This document shows positions 1 through 12,389 of a DNA stretch of 64,000 bases, piece after piece. The notes under the pieces are model-generated. The model was given only the letters and a program-made list of their open reading frames with translations, did not search any database and had not been told where the DNA came from. Within the stretch, counting starts at the first letter, position 1, and every line of letters starts with the position of its first letter. This DNA is from Papaver somniferum (lineage: Eukaryota > Streptophyta > Magnoliopsida > Ranunculales > Papaveraceae): the NCBI RefSeq assembly GCF_003573695.1, contig NC_039359.1:159052451-159116450 (forward strand), given 5' to 3'. The translations under genes and the position numbers were made by a program.

Positions 1-193
1 TGATAAAGACTCACTATTGATTTTATCTTGAGTAAAAATCAAATCGAGAGATTGAGATATAAACTCTTTGATATATCTTTTTATTGATTGAGTCTGACTG
101 TCTAGTTGATTCTCATAAAAAGTATATTGGAGTTTGTCCATAAAGATTGCTAATCAAAATCTTGGGTGGTGTTGTTAGACCCCCGCTTTTTCA
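1..193 (+). repeat. 3' end of 5' LTR, Copia element D
   Basis: The segment matches the last ~190 bp of the LTR that ends at 25,059 and, reversed, the starts of the LTRs at 520, 26,833 and 30,021. It ends in the same gttagacccccgctttttca box and is followed by a Met-tRNA primer site, so it is the end of a 5' LTR whose beginning lies outside the window. Confidence 0.85.
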
Positions 194-195
194 AT

Positions 196-210
196 TGGTA
201 TCAGAGCAGG
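196..210 (+). other. Primer binding site of element D (initiator Met tRNA)
   Basis: TGGTATCAGAGCAGG lies two bases after the LTR end. TGGTATCAGAGC is the classical complement of the initiator-methionine tRNA 3' end used by plant Copia elements. It fixes the + orientation of element D. Confidence 0.9.
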
Positions 211-519
211 CGAACACGTTCAAGACCTTACAAATCTGTGTTTGCAGCGATCTGACTCTATGGACAGTAGTGCTATCTCAATAAATGCACCACCAGAACC
301 AGGGATTTCATAATTCTCTTCCATGACTGATTTAATAAAATGTAGAAGAAATTCTATCTAAACCTCCACCAGGTTTAAAATCCCTTGAAGTGTTTTCAGG
401 GCTTTTTTTGAAAAGAAGCTTGAGAGCTTATCTCTTGATGTTGAGTTATACATCCAGAAAGATCAAGAATCTCTTGACAGGATAAATCAAATTATGTTGA
501 ATAATATTCATGTTGAGAT
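211..519 (+). pseudogene. Element D leader and gag-like frame, left part
   Basis: Downstream of the primer site an open frame from about 395 reads as a charged, probably coiled-coil segment (Lys/Glu/Asp/Leu rich). It stops at the insertion point of element A. When A and one copy of its 5-bp target duplication are disregarded, the frame continues at 19,682 for about 45 codons to a TGA. No UBN2 or zinc-knuckle motif is visible, so D looks non-autonomous. The role as a gag remnant is inferred from position. Confidence 0.5.
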
Positions 520-1935
520 TGAAAAAGCGGGGGTCTAACAACACCACCCAATATTTCGCTTAGCAATCTGTATGGACAAACTCCAATATACTTTTTATGA
601 GAATCAACTAGACAGTCAGACTCAATCAATAAAAAGATATATCAAAGAGTTTATATCTCTATCTCTCGATTTGATTTCTACTCAAGCTAAAATCAATAGC
701 GAGTCTTTATCAAAGAGATATAACTTGGACGGTACCAAAGACCAATGTCCAAGGATCAATCAACTACAATCAACAACCAAAAGTTGGATTAGAGAAGTTG
801 ATGATCACGAATGCACAACCTGTATTATTTCTATTATATGAAATATAATGCGGAAAAGAAATGAGACAGACACCAGAAGTTTTGTTAACGAGGAAACTGC
901 AAATGCAGAAAAACCACGGGACCTAGTCCAGATTGAATATACACTGTATTAAGCCGCTACATACACTAGCCTACTCCAAGCTAACTTCAGACTGATCTAT
1001 AGTTGAACCCCTACCAATCTCCCACGGATACAAGGTACATTTGTACTCCTACGCCTCTGATCCCATCAAGACACTGCGTACTTGATTCCCTTTGATGATC
1101 TCACCCACAACAAACGTTGCTACAACCCGAAATCACAGACTTGATAATAAACGAATCTGTCTCACACAGAAAAGCCTATCGAAAGGATAAATCTGTCTCT
1201 CACAGATATACCCTAGGTTTTGTTCCGTATTTAGATATAAAATCAAGGTAACAGGAACCAATTGACAATCCGGAATTATATTCCCGACGAACAAACTAGT
1301 TTAATCAATCACCTCTCTACAATCCTTCCTGACTACACAAGCGGATTGTCGAGGAATCACAAATGAGACGAAGATGTTTGTGACTTCTTTATCTTGCCTA
1401 TCGGAGAACTCTCACGATATCAAGCCAATCAATCGATTGTACTCGTACGATAGAAGATGCAATATCAGATCACACAACTACGATAAAGTAGTATCGATCT
1501 GGCTTCACAATCCCAATGAAGTCTTTAAGTCGTTAACTCGAGTTTAGAGAAGAAAATCAAGAGTTAATGGAGATTGACTCTAGTGAGAGCACTAGTAGAA
1601 CACATACGTGTGGGGATTAGGTTTGCTCATTACTAGACGTCTCCTTTATATATCCTTCAAATCAGGGTTTTTACTTAGGTACAAAGCAATCCTTATTCAC
1701 CGTTAGATGAAAACCTGATTTAGATTCAAGCCAATATCTCTCAACCGTTAGATCGAAAGACATAGCTTGTCACATATGATTGGATACACGTTTACTGGGT
1801 TCGTGAAAACCATGCCCAAACGAGTACATGTATGTTGGTTCAACATGATAACCCAAAAGGTCAACCATATGAGCATCTCATATTAATCATGTTCTTCTTC
1901 ACCATAACTAGTTCAATTTGACTCAAATGAACTAG

Positions 1936-3335
1936 GTAAATCATATACCTAATTTCACTGTTTGAATTTGGGTATTTTTCTATGAACCCTAAATTGGGTA
2001 TTGGATATAAAAGGGAACTGTGGGTGTGATGTAAAGATCATGCTGGACTAGCCAGTGTCCAGGACTGTGAAGTTCTGTTAAAGTTCAATTTCAATTTCTG
2101 TTTGTTTTTAATTTCAATTTAATTTTTGATTGATCATGTTTAGTGCAATTTCAATGTTTAACTGTGAATCCCTGTTAGTGCTTTAGTATGAATCATTGTT
2201 AGGTTAATTTTAGTGGTGTAATGTATTTAAGCTTGTTTAAATCACTTTTAGTGTCAACTGTTTAGGTTTAGTTTTGTGTTTAATCATGTTTTGTTCACTG
2301 TTAGTGGTAGAAGTTTAGCTTTGAAGCATTGGATTGATTGAGCAGTGGGGAGAAACTAGTGATCACTAGTGACTGTGAGCAAACTAGTTCTCTTCCCACT
2401 CTAGTAGTATGCCTAGGCTCACCTTCACCATTTCACCTTCACCATCTCCCCTGCCCTTGGCTTAGGCCTTGGTTTACTTCCATTGTTCTTGTTTAGTTTC
2501 ATTGCACTGTCACTTTTCCTCATTCCTTCACTGCCACTGTTTTACTTTCACTTGTCCTTCATTTTGTTTTCCATTTGCTCCTGCTACTTCAACTACTCAT
2601 TGTTGTGCTGCTGCTGTGCATTGCTTGTGCTGCTGCTGTGCACTGCTTTCTTTCCCCTGCTGTGCAGTACTGCTGCTGCCGCTGCTGCTTTCTTTTCCTT
2701 GCTGCTGCTGCTGCAACTGGGCTGCTTTTTCTTTTCTGTTTTCATTTCACTGTAAATAGCATTGCATTGTAAATAGCATTGTCTTCTCTAGCTTCCTTTG
2801 CCTCATTAGAGCCATTGTCTTGGCTTGTTAGCTTACTGCCCTGCCTTGGCCATTGTCTCTTAATTGCATTCTGTTTTGCAAAGGACCAGCTCATTGTAAG
2901 GCCAAAGGCCCAGTCCACTGTTGAGTCAACCAAAGCCCAAGTTCATTACCAAGCTCAGTTCATCTCATTTCCAAGGAAAGGCCAAGTTCAGGTGTAAACC
3001 AAAAGCCTAGCTTAACCTGAGGCCCATCCAACTGAGCCCAAAGCTCAATTCACTTCAAGAATATTGAGCCCAGACCACTTGAGTACAAAGGATCAGTTCA
3101 CTTCATTGGTACTCAAAACTCATTGGTACCAAAGCCCATAGCCCATTGTTATCACCTTAACTCAAAACCCAATAGCAATTTAGAAACCCAAAATAGCTAG
3201 AAACTACAAAACACACCCAGTCTCTGTGGATCGACCCGTACTTGCACGAGCTACAACCGACGACCGTGCACTTGCGGTATTACTGTAGGCCCGCGTTTCT
3301 TCGCTTTAATTTTATACACATCTCCGGGCCCACCA
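1936..3335 (+). repeat. Truncated Athila-like LTR fragment
   Basis: Starts mid-LTR (gtaaatcatatacc...) and runs to the LTR end gggcccacca, followed by actacacaag of the Copia LTR. It matches 17,327-18,722, the 3' LTR of the full Athila-like element, better than the 5' LTR: it shares a duplicated gcattgcattgtaaatagc segment and the cacatctccggg end. The left junction has a 3-base overlap (tag) between the two families. The first ~1.2 kb of the LTR and the rest of the element are absent. Confidence 0.85.
2006..2013 (+). promoter_or_regulatory. TATA box of the Athila-like LTR (truncated copy)
   Basis: TATAAAAG in the context ggatataaaagggaac, conserved at 11,059 and 17,395 in the two full LTRs. 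It is the likely U3 core promoter of this family; activity is inferred. Confidence 0.6.
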
Positions 3336-4277
3336 ACTACACAAGACACAATTGAAACAAAGATGATTCGATTCAATTAGAATCGGCTCATGAACATTAT
3401 AGCCACGGTTTGCATAAAGCATTCCTTAATAATTAATGTTTCATGTTCAGAGCACATCTTTAGATCCTAAACTCTTAATCTCACAAACAAGTTCGCGGAC
3501 TTAAGCTAATCGGTTGAGTTTTCCAAACTCAACAGAAATTCTCGGGTCGAGAACTTCCGCCAGTTCGCGGACTTAGCACACAAACGAGTTTTAGAAATCC
3601 CCGCAGAAATTCTCGGTCGAGAACTTCCGTCAGTTCGCGGACTGGGTTCGCAGACTTGGCAAGCCAATTCCACAATCCTACCAATTTCTCTTGATCAACA
3701 AAGTTCGAAAACTTCGGTTTAAGGAATACATGGTTATATAATCTAAACTCTCATTTCAATCATTGAAACATTCTCAGAGGGCGATATTCAGTCGTGAAGA
3801 ACAACAAACCTTTCTCGTCAGAGCAATTATCAAAGTGATTGAAACTTTCATGAGTTTCGTTACTAGGTGAAGATAAACCTGATCAAAGCGAAACGCTTTA
3901 CCAACACATGATTTCGAGTAAAAGACAAACAATGAATACTCAGCTTGAAATATCAAGTGCATACGATCTAGTCTATATAGCATACGAATTTTTCCTCATA
4001 AGAAGTAGGAGAAGGATAGATAGACTTTCGAGTGATAGATAAGTTCAAGTCTCCACATACCTTTTTGTTGATGAAGTTCCACGGTTCCTTGTATAGATCT
4101 TCGTCGTTGTCGTTGAATCGCCATGAAGTCCTTGAGCTTAACTACACTTTTCCTATCCTAGTCCGAGACTTAGCTATGTAGGCTAGAAATCAAGACTCAT
4201 AGTTTTGATCACTAACATTGACAAACATGCTTGAGATAGCACCACATGCGAGGTTGACCGAGTTATGCTCTAACAAT

Positions 4278-4691
4278 CTCCCCCTTTGTCAATTTTAGTG
4301 ACAAAACTATTAATACATATGTAATACAAAAAAGATAAACTTTAGTGGCTCCTATTCCATAATCTAATCTTCAACGTTCCCTGAAATCTTCGTCCTTCCA
4401 AGTACTGCAATGATCCCAAAGGTTGTAAGTTTAGTATCACCGTTGTTGAATATCCATAGCTATAACAATGAGAGAAATCGAGATTCTCGATCATTATTAT
4501 ACAATGTCATAGTATTATTATGAACTTCAAAGTCCAATTGCATCACGACTTTTACAATAATACTATGGTGATATGTATTGCTCCCCCTTAATCAATACTC
4601 CATATCGATCATGGAAACCACTCCCCCTTACACAATGATCCGAAAACCAAATGTATTTGTAGTGTGACCTACAATATGTCTCCCCCTTTTT
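4278..4691 (-). repeat. Cluster of four polypurine-tract-like motifs, element A
   Basis: On the minus strand four AAGGGGGAG-type motifs occur at about 4,278-4,290, 4,581-4,591, 4,621-4,630 and 4,680-4,691. The first directly abuts the 3' LTR and is the expected polypurine tract for plus-strand priming. Similar motifs recur on the + strand of the sister element D at about 22,282, 22,343, 22,384 and 22,684. Confidence 0.65.
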
Positions 4692-6841
4692 GTTAATAAA
4701 ATTGGCAAAGGTACAAGAACGGGTTCATAATGAAATTTCCACAAGAGATATTTCATGATCAAAAGAAAGAAAAAATATCATCTTAATTTAGATGAAATCT
4801 TATAGCTGAAGCTAATAGCATTCATCAAGGAGTTTTAAGACGCAAGATAACCCCTACAAAATTCCACAACCGCACTCCCCTCAAGATATTACCATTAAGC
4901 ACAAGTTCAAAATAACTCTCCCACATTTGATGTCATTCCCAAAGGAACAACAAGAGCGACCTTAATTTCGAAGGAAATGAAGGATTTTGATTTGGATACC
5001 AAAGACCAAGAATGATTTCTTATATCCAAAACTCAACCAAAATACTCACAAGTAAACTCATGAATATTCTAATTGAATTACGCAATTAAATCAATACCAC
5101 AAAAGTGATCAATTTAATTGAAAGTGCTCAACATAAGTAAACTCACGGAGCAACAGGCTACGACTAAGTTAATCATGTGGATGTGACTAACTTAACCGTT
5201 TAAGTTAACCACTAAAACATGATAGTGTAGCCGTTCATATACTCAACACAAGAACTTGTGGAATATACGAAAACTCAATTAGATTAACTACAAGAGAACC
5301 TATAATTAATCTAATCGGAAAACAAACAAATAACCAAACTAATCACCGAGGTAATCAATTTAATTATTTTTGGCTCAACATAAGAGATTATGGAACCCCG
5401 ACTAAGATTATCATGGAACATGATCCTCTTAACCGCACATGTACTCAACATAAGAAGGTAAAACTTAGGGAGTACAAAACTAAATAACCAAGGATGATTA
5501 TTTTAGTTCATAGTGCTCAACATGTAACATCTTACGTAACAACCAATAAATCCAAGGTTAATCGACTTAATTGTGAGGTGATCAACATAAGACACACAAT
5601 GGAGCCTTCAGGGTAAAACATAATAGAATGGATCAATGAAGATCAATACCATAGATAACATACAAGGATCTATTCTATCTTTGCATCATTATATGGATAA
5701 CAACATAATAGACTTTATCCTTGTCAAACAAAAGATTGAATCCTATTTTCCATCAATAACATGATTTCATAGGCATAACTTTTGTATATGTCAAAAGTAT
5801 TCGTCCTTTCATCAATACGAATATAATTCATGAACGACTTTACTTTTGACCGCAATATGGGACCTTCAAGTTCACGGACGCAAACATACATATCCCATAA
5901 AAATATTGCAATATAACAAACCAAGAAAATACTGCAATAATCATCATCCTCCAAATATTTTTAGAATTTAAACTAATAAACCTAAAAAATAACATAAGAG
6001 ATAAAACAAAAATAGCTATGTGTAGTCACAATCATCTCTATTCAAAGCACTAGTTATTCTTCCAACTAATCCAAAAAGAAGACATCTAGGCGACAATGCC
6101 TTTGAGAAATTCAGCATCATTCCCAAACTCCTTGTTGTCAACAACCATTGGAACATACGTTCACGAAGATAGGAGTTTATATCAACGAACTGTCTTGGCT
6201 GACTATGTCGTACCAGGGCTCTCTGAATTTCTAAGGACTTACACAAAAGCCTTTATTTCACGAATATCCTTTCTTACTTCCTTCAACTCATCAAGAACAT
6301 CGAAAACTTCTGAGAGTTAGAAGACACTGCCTTTGGCTTTCTTGTATTCCTCCTTTTTTTTTTTCGGGACGGAGTTACAGGAGATTTCTTTTTCCTTGAT
6401 TGATGGCTTAACAATCATGTTGACATCACTTATCTCCATAGACATGCTTTGAGAACAGTTATAACCAACTGATTTTTGTGGATGGAATTCACAATCTCAT
6501 CAGGTCTAGAGATAAAAAGGATATCAAGAAGGAAAAAGGAATGTAGGGTTCGAAACCTATAAACAGGTTCGTGGTCGTTCAACTCTAAACCCTATAAAGA
6601 GTAGAATTGTCGATAATAACCCTTTATTTTGTTTGATAGACAAAAACAACAACCCTAAAGAAACACCATTTTCCACAAGCCTGCACGTTTGCGATCTTGT
6701 CTCTTTTGATCAGGCACATGAGACAAGATTTGCACAACAACACAATTAATTTGTTGTGGTGAACAACAATTTGTCCACCACTTTCCTCAAGAGAGGAATC
6801 TTCAGGCTTTGTCTATCAAAAGATTTGACCATACTTTCTTT
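4692..6841 (-). other. Non-coding 3' internal region of element A
   Basis: About 2.1 kb of AT-rich sequence without a credible ORF. Much of it (roughly 4,300-5,950) is the reverse complement of 20,940-22,690 in element D, including several motifs combining 'aagtt', 'gttgagca' and 'aattaatc', so it is a shared family-specific 3' region rather than unrelated DNA. Pol is missing from this position. Confidence 0.6.
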
Positions 6842-7850
6842 TCAAATGGTCAATTTATCCCTGGAAACCAACTTCTTTGAAGAAGATAAGATCCTACATA
6901 CCTTGGCGGTCTTCTGAGCAAGTTCCAACTTCTTGCTAATCGATCTGCTCTTCGTTGAAGTTTGTTGGCGTGCCTCATTTGATGCTTGTACTTGTAACAT
7001 CTTGATAGTTCGTGACCCTTCATCGAACAAAAGAGCAACGTCAATCTTGGATAATATTCAGTATCTGTGGTGCGACAGCAGCTAAACACATAGTAGATCC
7101 TGAAACATCACGATCAGAGTTTCCATAGGATAAATCAATCGAATCTTCCAGCTTGATTGGGTTTCCTTCTTCCCTGAACCCATTGAGGTTGATATATGTA
7201 TTGCTACAAGTATCAAAATCGATGTTTTCACCAAGAAGCCCTACACTTGATTTCCTATCTTCATCGGAATCATAGGTTTCAGACATTTCATCAAGTGTTA
7301 CAGCTAGACCTTTGTTCCCAGTGTATTTTTCGATTAGGGCACGTTTGCAAAATGGCCAAACCCCTTACACTTAAAGCACTGAGGCATGTCCTCGTCATCA
7401 GCCTCGTCAGCATCCCTGTTTTTAGGAGGTACGCGACCGTGAGGTTTGTCTGATGACCTAGGTCTGTCTCTTGAAAAACGTTTACTTCTCTTCAACAGAA
7501 GATCCCTAAACTGTCTTGTGATCAAGGAGACCGACTTGTCAAGGTCTTCATCTGAAAAATCGTTCTCAGACTGATCATCCTCCAAGACATGAACACTTTT
7601 ATCTTTGGCTAGTAATTTAGTGCTCTTCTGTGCTTTAAAGGAAACATCCTTACCGACTTTGGATGTATGCTCATGATCAAAGATCTTCAGCTTCCCAACC
7701 AAGGTGTTTCTGGAGAGATTATTAAGGTTATTCCCCTCAACGATGGCATGCTTCTTAGACTCGTATCTGGATGGCAGCGATCTGAGAATTTTCATCACAA
7801 TGTCCTTTTCAGGAATAGTCTTACCCAATGTAAAAGATGCATTAACAATT
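6842..7850 (-). pseudogene. Copia gag remnant: middle and C-terminal part (element A)
   Basis: The frame at 7,334-7,828 carries a UBN2-type gag segment (LGKTIPEKDIVMKILRSLP, then SKKHAIVEG), an acidic Ser/Asp stretch, an Arg/Ser-rich region and a zinc knuckle beginning CFKCKGFGH. A missing dinucleotide near 7,345 shifts the frame just before the final Cys of the CX2CX4HX4C knuckle. The following frame (7,041-7,286) is the Asp/Glu-rich linker, and 6,842-7,030 is a Lys/Gln-rich coil-like tail. Gag would form the capsid and bind RNA. Several breaks make it non-functional here. Confidence 0.8.
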
Positions 7851-7858
7851 TAAGACAC

Positions 7859-8574
7859 TAGGGGTGTAAATTCGGGCAGGCCGGGCCGCCCGACCCAAAA
7901 ACTAAGACAGGCCGGGCAGGTCAGGCTTAATATTTGTGAGCCCGTAAATAAATTCAAGCCGGACAGGCCGGGTACAAGTAGATAATTTGCTACCCAAAGA
8001 CCGCCCAAAGCCCGCTTTTATACGGGCAGGCCAGATCGGGCCGGACAAGCCACTATTTTGAAATTTTTTTTTAAGTTTAAATTTTCAAATGAACGGTATT
8101 AAATACAATATCCTTTCCTTTCCAACATCACATATCGTAAGTGATAGTATTATTTTATATTTAAATTACACTGACAAATTTTTAATTTTAGCATATAATA
8201 AATAATTAATTAGAGTACAATAAACTTTCTAATAAGAAAATATATTACCATTAATGTTTTGAAAAGGTTAATTATAAGTAAAAACAATTATATATTTTAT
8301 TTTTCTTGACACAAAATTGACAATTATAAAACTGTAACTTTTAAGTCTTTTTAAGAGGATATTAAATGATTAATGGCACATAGAAGGCTTTCAGGCCGGG
8401 TATCAGGCCGGGCAGCATAATTAATCGCAAATCCCGAGACCGCCCAACAAATTAATCCAGGCCAGGCCGGGTAGCCCGCAACGGGCCATAACAGGCTTTG
8501 GGAAATTTCAGGTACAGGCGGGCTTGGGCGGGTACGGGCAGGCTGAGTTTTTTCGGGTAATATTTACACCCCTA
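7859..8574. mobile_element. Non-autonomous hAT transposon (716 bp) in gag of element A
   Basis: Termini TAGGGGTGTAAAT ... ATTTACACCCCTA form a perfect 13-bp inverted repeat, flanked by the 8-bp direct repeat taagacac (7,851-7,858 and 8,575-8,582). Both fit the hAT superfamily. Subterminal regions are rich in ggccggg/cccgg words on both sides; the centre is very AT-rich. No transposase. Removing the insert restores alignment with the gag copy at 29,505. Confidence 0.9.
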
Positions 8575-8582
8575 TAAGACAC

Positions 8583-8905
8583 TTTGTGATTAAACTCATC
8601 AAATGTTTCTTCATCTGCCATACGAAGGTTTTCTCAATCGGAATTAAGGTTTTGAAACCTAGCTTCCTTTTCACTGGAGTTTCCTTCAAATACGGTTTCT
8701 AAGATATCCCAAGCATCTTTAAACCTAGTGCAATTAGACAAATGGTGTTGAAGACTTGGGGCAATGACATGTATGATAGCATTCAACCCTTCATAATTCT
8801 GCTTTACAATAAGAATCTCGGCAAAATTATATTCACCAATATTCTTGGGAACAGTTTTGTTTCCGGCTGCAACAACGGGCGCATCATAGCCATTGACTAC
8901 ATAAA
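8583..8905 (-). pseudogene. Copia gag remnant: N-terminal part (element A)
   Basis: Reads as the N-terminal half of a UBN2-type gag, with RFKDAWDILETVFEG and SEKEARFQNLNSD, which matches the copy at about 29,600-29,900. The codon after NSD is TGA where the family has Trp, a G-to-A nonsense change. At 8,905 the gag joins the middle of the LTR at ataaaccctagg, so the true N-terminus, leader, primer site and outer ~700 bp of the LTR are deleted. Confidence 0.75.
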
Positions 8906-9663
8906 CCCTAGGTTTTGTTCCTTCTTTAGATATAAAATCAAGGTAACAGGAACCAATTGACAATCCGGACTTATATTCCCGGAGAACAACCTAGATTAAT
9001 CAATCACCTCTCTACAATCCTTCCTGACTACACAAGCGGATTGTCAAAGAATCACAAACAGTGACACGAAGATGTTTGTGACTTCTTTATCATGCCCATC
9101 GAAGAACTCTCACGATCTCAAGCCAATCAATCTATTGTAATCGTATGATAGAAGATGAAAGATCAGATCACACAACTACGATAAAAGTAGTATCGGTCTG
9201 GCTTCACAATCCCAATAAAGTCTTTAATTCGTTAACTCGAGTTTAGAGAAAAAACTCAAGAGTTAATGGAGATCGACTCTAGCGAGAGCACTAGTAGCAC
9301 ACATACGTGTGGGGATTAGGTTTGCTCATTGCTAGACGTCTCCTTTATATAGCCTTCAAATCAGGGTTTTTCCTTAGGTACAAAGCAATCCTTATTCAGC
9401 GTTCGATGAAAACCTGATTTAGATTCAAGCCAATATCTCTAAACCGTTAGATAGAAAGACATGGCTTGTCACATACACTTGGATACACGTTTAATGGGTT
9501 CGTGAAAACCATGCCCAAACGAGTACACGTACGTTGGTTCAACATGATAACCCAAAAGGTCAACCATATGAGCATCTCATATTAATCATGTTCTTCTTCA
9601 CCATAACTAGTTTAATTTGACTCAAATGAACTAGTTAAGAGTTGTTCAATTTCTATGAGATCT
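8906..9663 (-). repeat. 5' LTR of element A, left arm
   Basis: Starts inside the LTR at aaaccctaggttttgttcc (compare 27,523) and runs to gagatct at 9,663. Contains the minus-strand TATA region (ctcctttatatagcc near 9,340). The LTR resumes at 18,723 after the nested Athila-like element. Confidence 0.8.
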
Positions 9664-9810
9664 ACCAAAAGCAAGAAGTATAGCCACTTCATTCCTCTCA
9701 CCTGTCGCAAGATCGAGCAGATACCTTAGCAACAAGATGTAAAGCCCTCAAAAAAAGACACGGTTACAACGAATTTTTGCACCAACAACCCGTATCTCCT
9801 CATATTTGAT
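9664..9810. other. 147-bp filler of unknown origin in the LTR of A
   Basis: Between gagatct (9,663) and the actac target duplication (9,811-9,815) the intact LTRs have only about six bases (tatgta). Here there is unrelated sequence starting accaaaagcaagaag. It is not recognised and has no obvious termini, so it may be filler from break repair. Confidence 0.55.
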
Positions 9811-9815
9811 ACTAC

Positions 9816-12365
9816 TGATGAGTGCCAAATATTGTATATATTTATCCCTTTTTGTTGGCATTTAACTCATCTTTTGCGCATTAATTCTACATTTTATCCC
9901 ATATTCTGTATTTTCATTGTTTTCAAGAATAAATATTTTTCTTACTTAATTTTGCATTTTTAGGTAATAAATAAAGTCTGGATAACTTGCGGAGCGGAAA
10001 AGAGTTGAAGAGTAGTTAAAAGCCGGAAGAAATTACGCAAGGAAGCCGCAAAGAATGGTGCGCATAAGCCCAAAAGACTAGAAATGGGCTCAAGAAGGAA
10101 GAATTGCTCTTAAAGAAGATATGGGCTTGGCATACCCAAGGCCCAAAACCCTTACCCAAACCCATTTTCTATAACCAAAACCGCCTCCATTCTCAGCCGT
10201 CAGATTGGATCCAACTCATCATCCTACGGTCTCTCATTCATAGAGCATCAAAATCTGAAGTTTCTGCCAAACACCACAGCGCCTAAATTCCAAGCCTTCA
10301 GATTAGATTGTAGTTGAATCCAACGATCGCTTCTAGGCCTGTGCATCAAATCCCGATGATTCCGATCAACACTACAACACCTAACCTAATCTCGCACCGT
10401 AGACTTCGTTGTATTTTACATCCTACGGTCGCTACAAGCTGCTTCTTCCTTATCCGTCCGATCCACCTACCATCTCCATATCCAGCGGCTTCAGATCGCG
10501 GTACACCCATCTTGATACACCCGCCTAACACACTAATACTCGAACCCTATACCCTAAACCAAACAACACCTAATCTCTTCTCCTCTTTCTTTCTTCTTCT
10601 CCTCCACCCGACAGTTGCAGAGCTGCAACTGCAACACCCATTCCGCCACCATACCTCTGCCACAACCACACCACCTTCTTTATCATCACCACCACCTACC
10701 GCACATGGTAACTTTCAATCAACTTCATCAACATCACACGATTTCAGTGATGTGTGGAATTGATGAGAATGATTGCATGTTATCAATCGAAGCTAGAAAA
10801 GGCATGGGAAGGAGCAGTGAAGTCAGAGGAAGGATGGGTCAGCGATTGATTGAAGAAATTGCGCCATCAAAGTAAGATTTTACGAAACCCTAATTTCTCA
10901 ATTTTTGGGATTTTTATAGAAAACCCTAATTTCTGTTAGGAGAAGCAATGAATGAGTTATGGGTTCAATTTGTACTGTCAAATATTAGGTAAATCATATA
11001 CCTAATTTCACTGTTCGAATTTGGGTATTTTTCTATAAACCCTAAATTGGGTATTGGATATAAAAGGGAACCGTGGGTGTGATGTAAAGCTCATGCTGGA
11101 CTAGCCAGTGTCCAGGACTGTGAAGTTCTGTTAAAGTTCAATTTCAATTTCTGTTTGTTTTTAATTTCAATTTAATTTTTGATTGATCATGTTTAGTGCA
11201 ATTTCAATGTTTAACTGTGAATCCCTGTTAGTGCTTTAGTATGAATCATTGTTAGGTTAATTTTAGTGGTGTAATGTATTTAAGCTTGTTTAAATCACTT
11301 TTAGTGTCAACTGTTTAGGTTTAGTTTTGTGTTTAATCATGTTTTGTTCACTGTTAGTGGTAGAAGTTTAGCTTTGAAGCATTGGATTGATTGAGCAGTG
11401 GGGAGAAACTAGTGCTCACTAGTGACTGTGAGCAAACTAGTTCTCTTCCCACTCTAGTAGTATGCCTAGGCTCACCTTCACCATTTCACCTTCACCATCT
11501 CCCCTGCCCTTGGCTTAGGCCTTGGTTTACTTCCATTGTTCTTGTTTAGTTTCATTGCACTATCACTTTTCCTCATTCCTTCACTGCCACTGTTTTACTT
11601 TCACTTGTCCTTCATTTTGTTTGCCATTTGCTCCTGCTACTTCAACTACTCATTGTTGTGCTGCTACTGTGCATTGCTTGTGCTGCTGCTGTGCACTACT
11701 TTCTTTCCCCTGCTGTGCAGTACTGCTGTTGCTGCTGCTTTCTTTTCCTTGCTGCTGCTGCTGCAACTGGGCTGCTTTTTCTTTTCTGTTTTCATTTCAC
11801 TGTAAATAGCATTGTCTTCTCTAGCTTCCTTTGCCTCATTAGAGCCATTGTCTTGGCTTGTTAGCTTACTGCCCTGCCTTGGCCATTGTCTCTTAATTGC
11901 ATTCTGTTTTGCAAAGGACCTGCTCATTGTAAGGCCAAAGGCCCAGTCCACTGTTGAGTCAACCAAAGCCCAAGTTCATTACCAAGCTCAGTTCATCTCA
12001 TTTCCAAGGAAAGGCCAAGTTCAGGTGTAAACCAAAAGCCTAGCTTAACCTGAGGCCTATCCAACTGAGCCCAAAGCTCAGTTCACTTCAAGAATATTGA
12101 GCCCAGACCACTTGAGTACAAAGGATCAGTTCACTTCATTGGTACTCAAAACCCATTGGTACCAAAGCCCATAGCCCATTGTTATCACCTTAACTCAAAA
12201 GCCCAACAACAATTTAGAAACCCAAAATAGCTAGAAACTACAAAACACACCCAGTCTCTGTGGATCGACCCGTACTTGCACGAGCTACAACCGACGACCA
12301 TGCACTTGCGGTATTACTGTAGGCCCGCGTTTCTTCGCTTTAATTTTATACACATCTCGGGCCCA
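9816..12365 (+). repeat. 5' LTR of the Athila-like element
   Basis: About 2.55 kb. Starts TGATGAG and ends gggccca before agttttTGGCGCC. The centre carries a CT-rich stretch of tgctgctgctg repeats (about 11,520-11,800), which gives overlapping Cys/Leu-rich open frames that are not genes. Confidence 0.9.
11059..11066 (+). promoter_or_regulatory. TATA box in 5' LTR
   Basis: TATAAAAG at the same LTR position as in the other two copies, roughly 1.25 kb into the LTR. It would leave about 1.3 kb of R-U5 downstream and is the likely start region for the element's genomic RNA. Confidence 0.6.
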
Positions 12366-12371
12366 AGTTTT

Positions 12372-12389
12372 TGGCGCCGCTGCCGGGGA
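12372..12389 (+). other. Primer binding site of the Athila-like element
   Basis: TGGCGCCGCTGCCGGGGA, six bases after the LTR end. It closely resembles the TGGCGCCGTTGCCGGGGA site of plant Athila/Tat Gypsy elements, usually assigned to tRNA-Asp. Confidence 0.85.

Larger units (their letters stand above)
520..4275 (-). repeat. 3' LTR of element A, interrupted by an Athila LTR fragment
   Basis: Aligns by eye with the uninterrupted solo LTR at 26,833-29,171. Two arms (520-1,935 and 3,336-4,275) are separated by 1,936-3,335, which belongs to a different LTR family. The terminus ctctaaca at 4,275 abuts a polypurine tract reading ctccccctttg on this strand, as expected for the 3' LTR of a minus-strand element. 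Confidence 0.85.

Noticed and set aside
2469..2772. Cys/Leu/Phe-rich frames (also 11,522-11,864 and 17,864-18,159)
   Set aside because: CTG/CTT-rich LTR sequence present in all three Athila LTR copies, open in several frames at once. Not a gene.
10104..10875. Frames of 60-149 codons in the LTR (repeated at 16,442-17,211)
   Set aside because: They lie wholly inside LTR U3, upstream of the TATA box, and are duplicated with it. The frames differ between copies by frameshifts.
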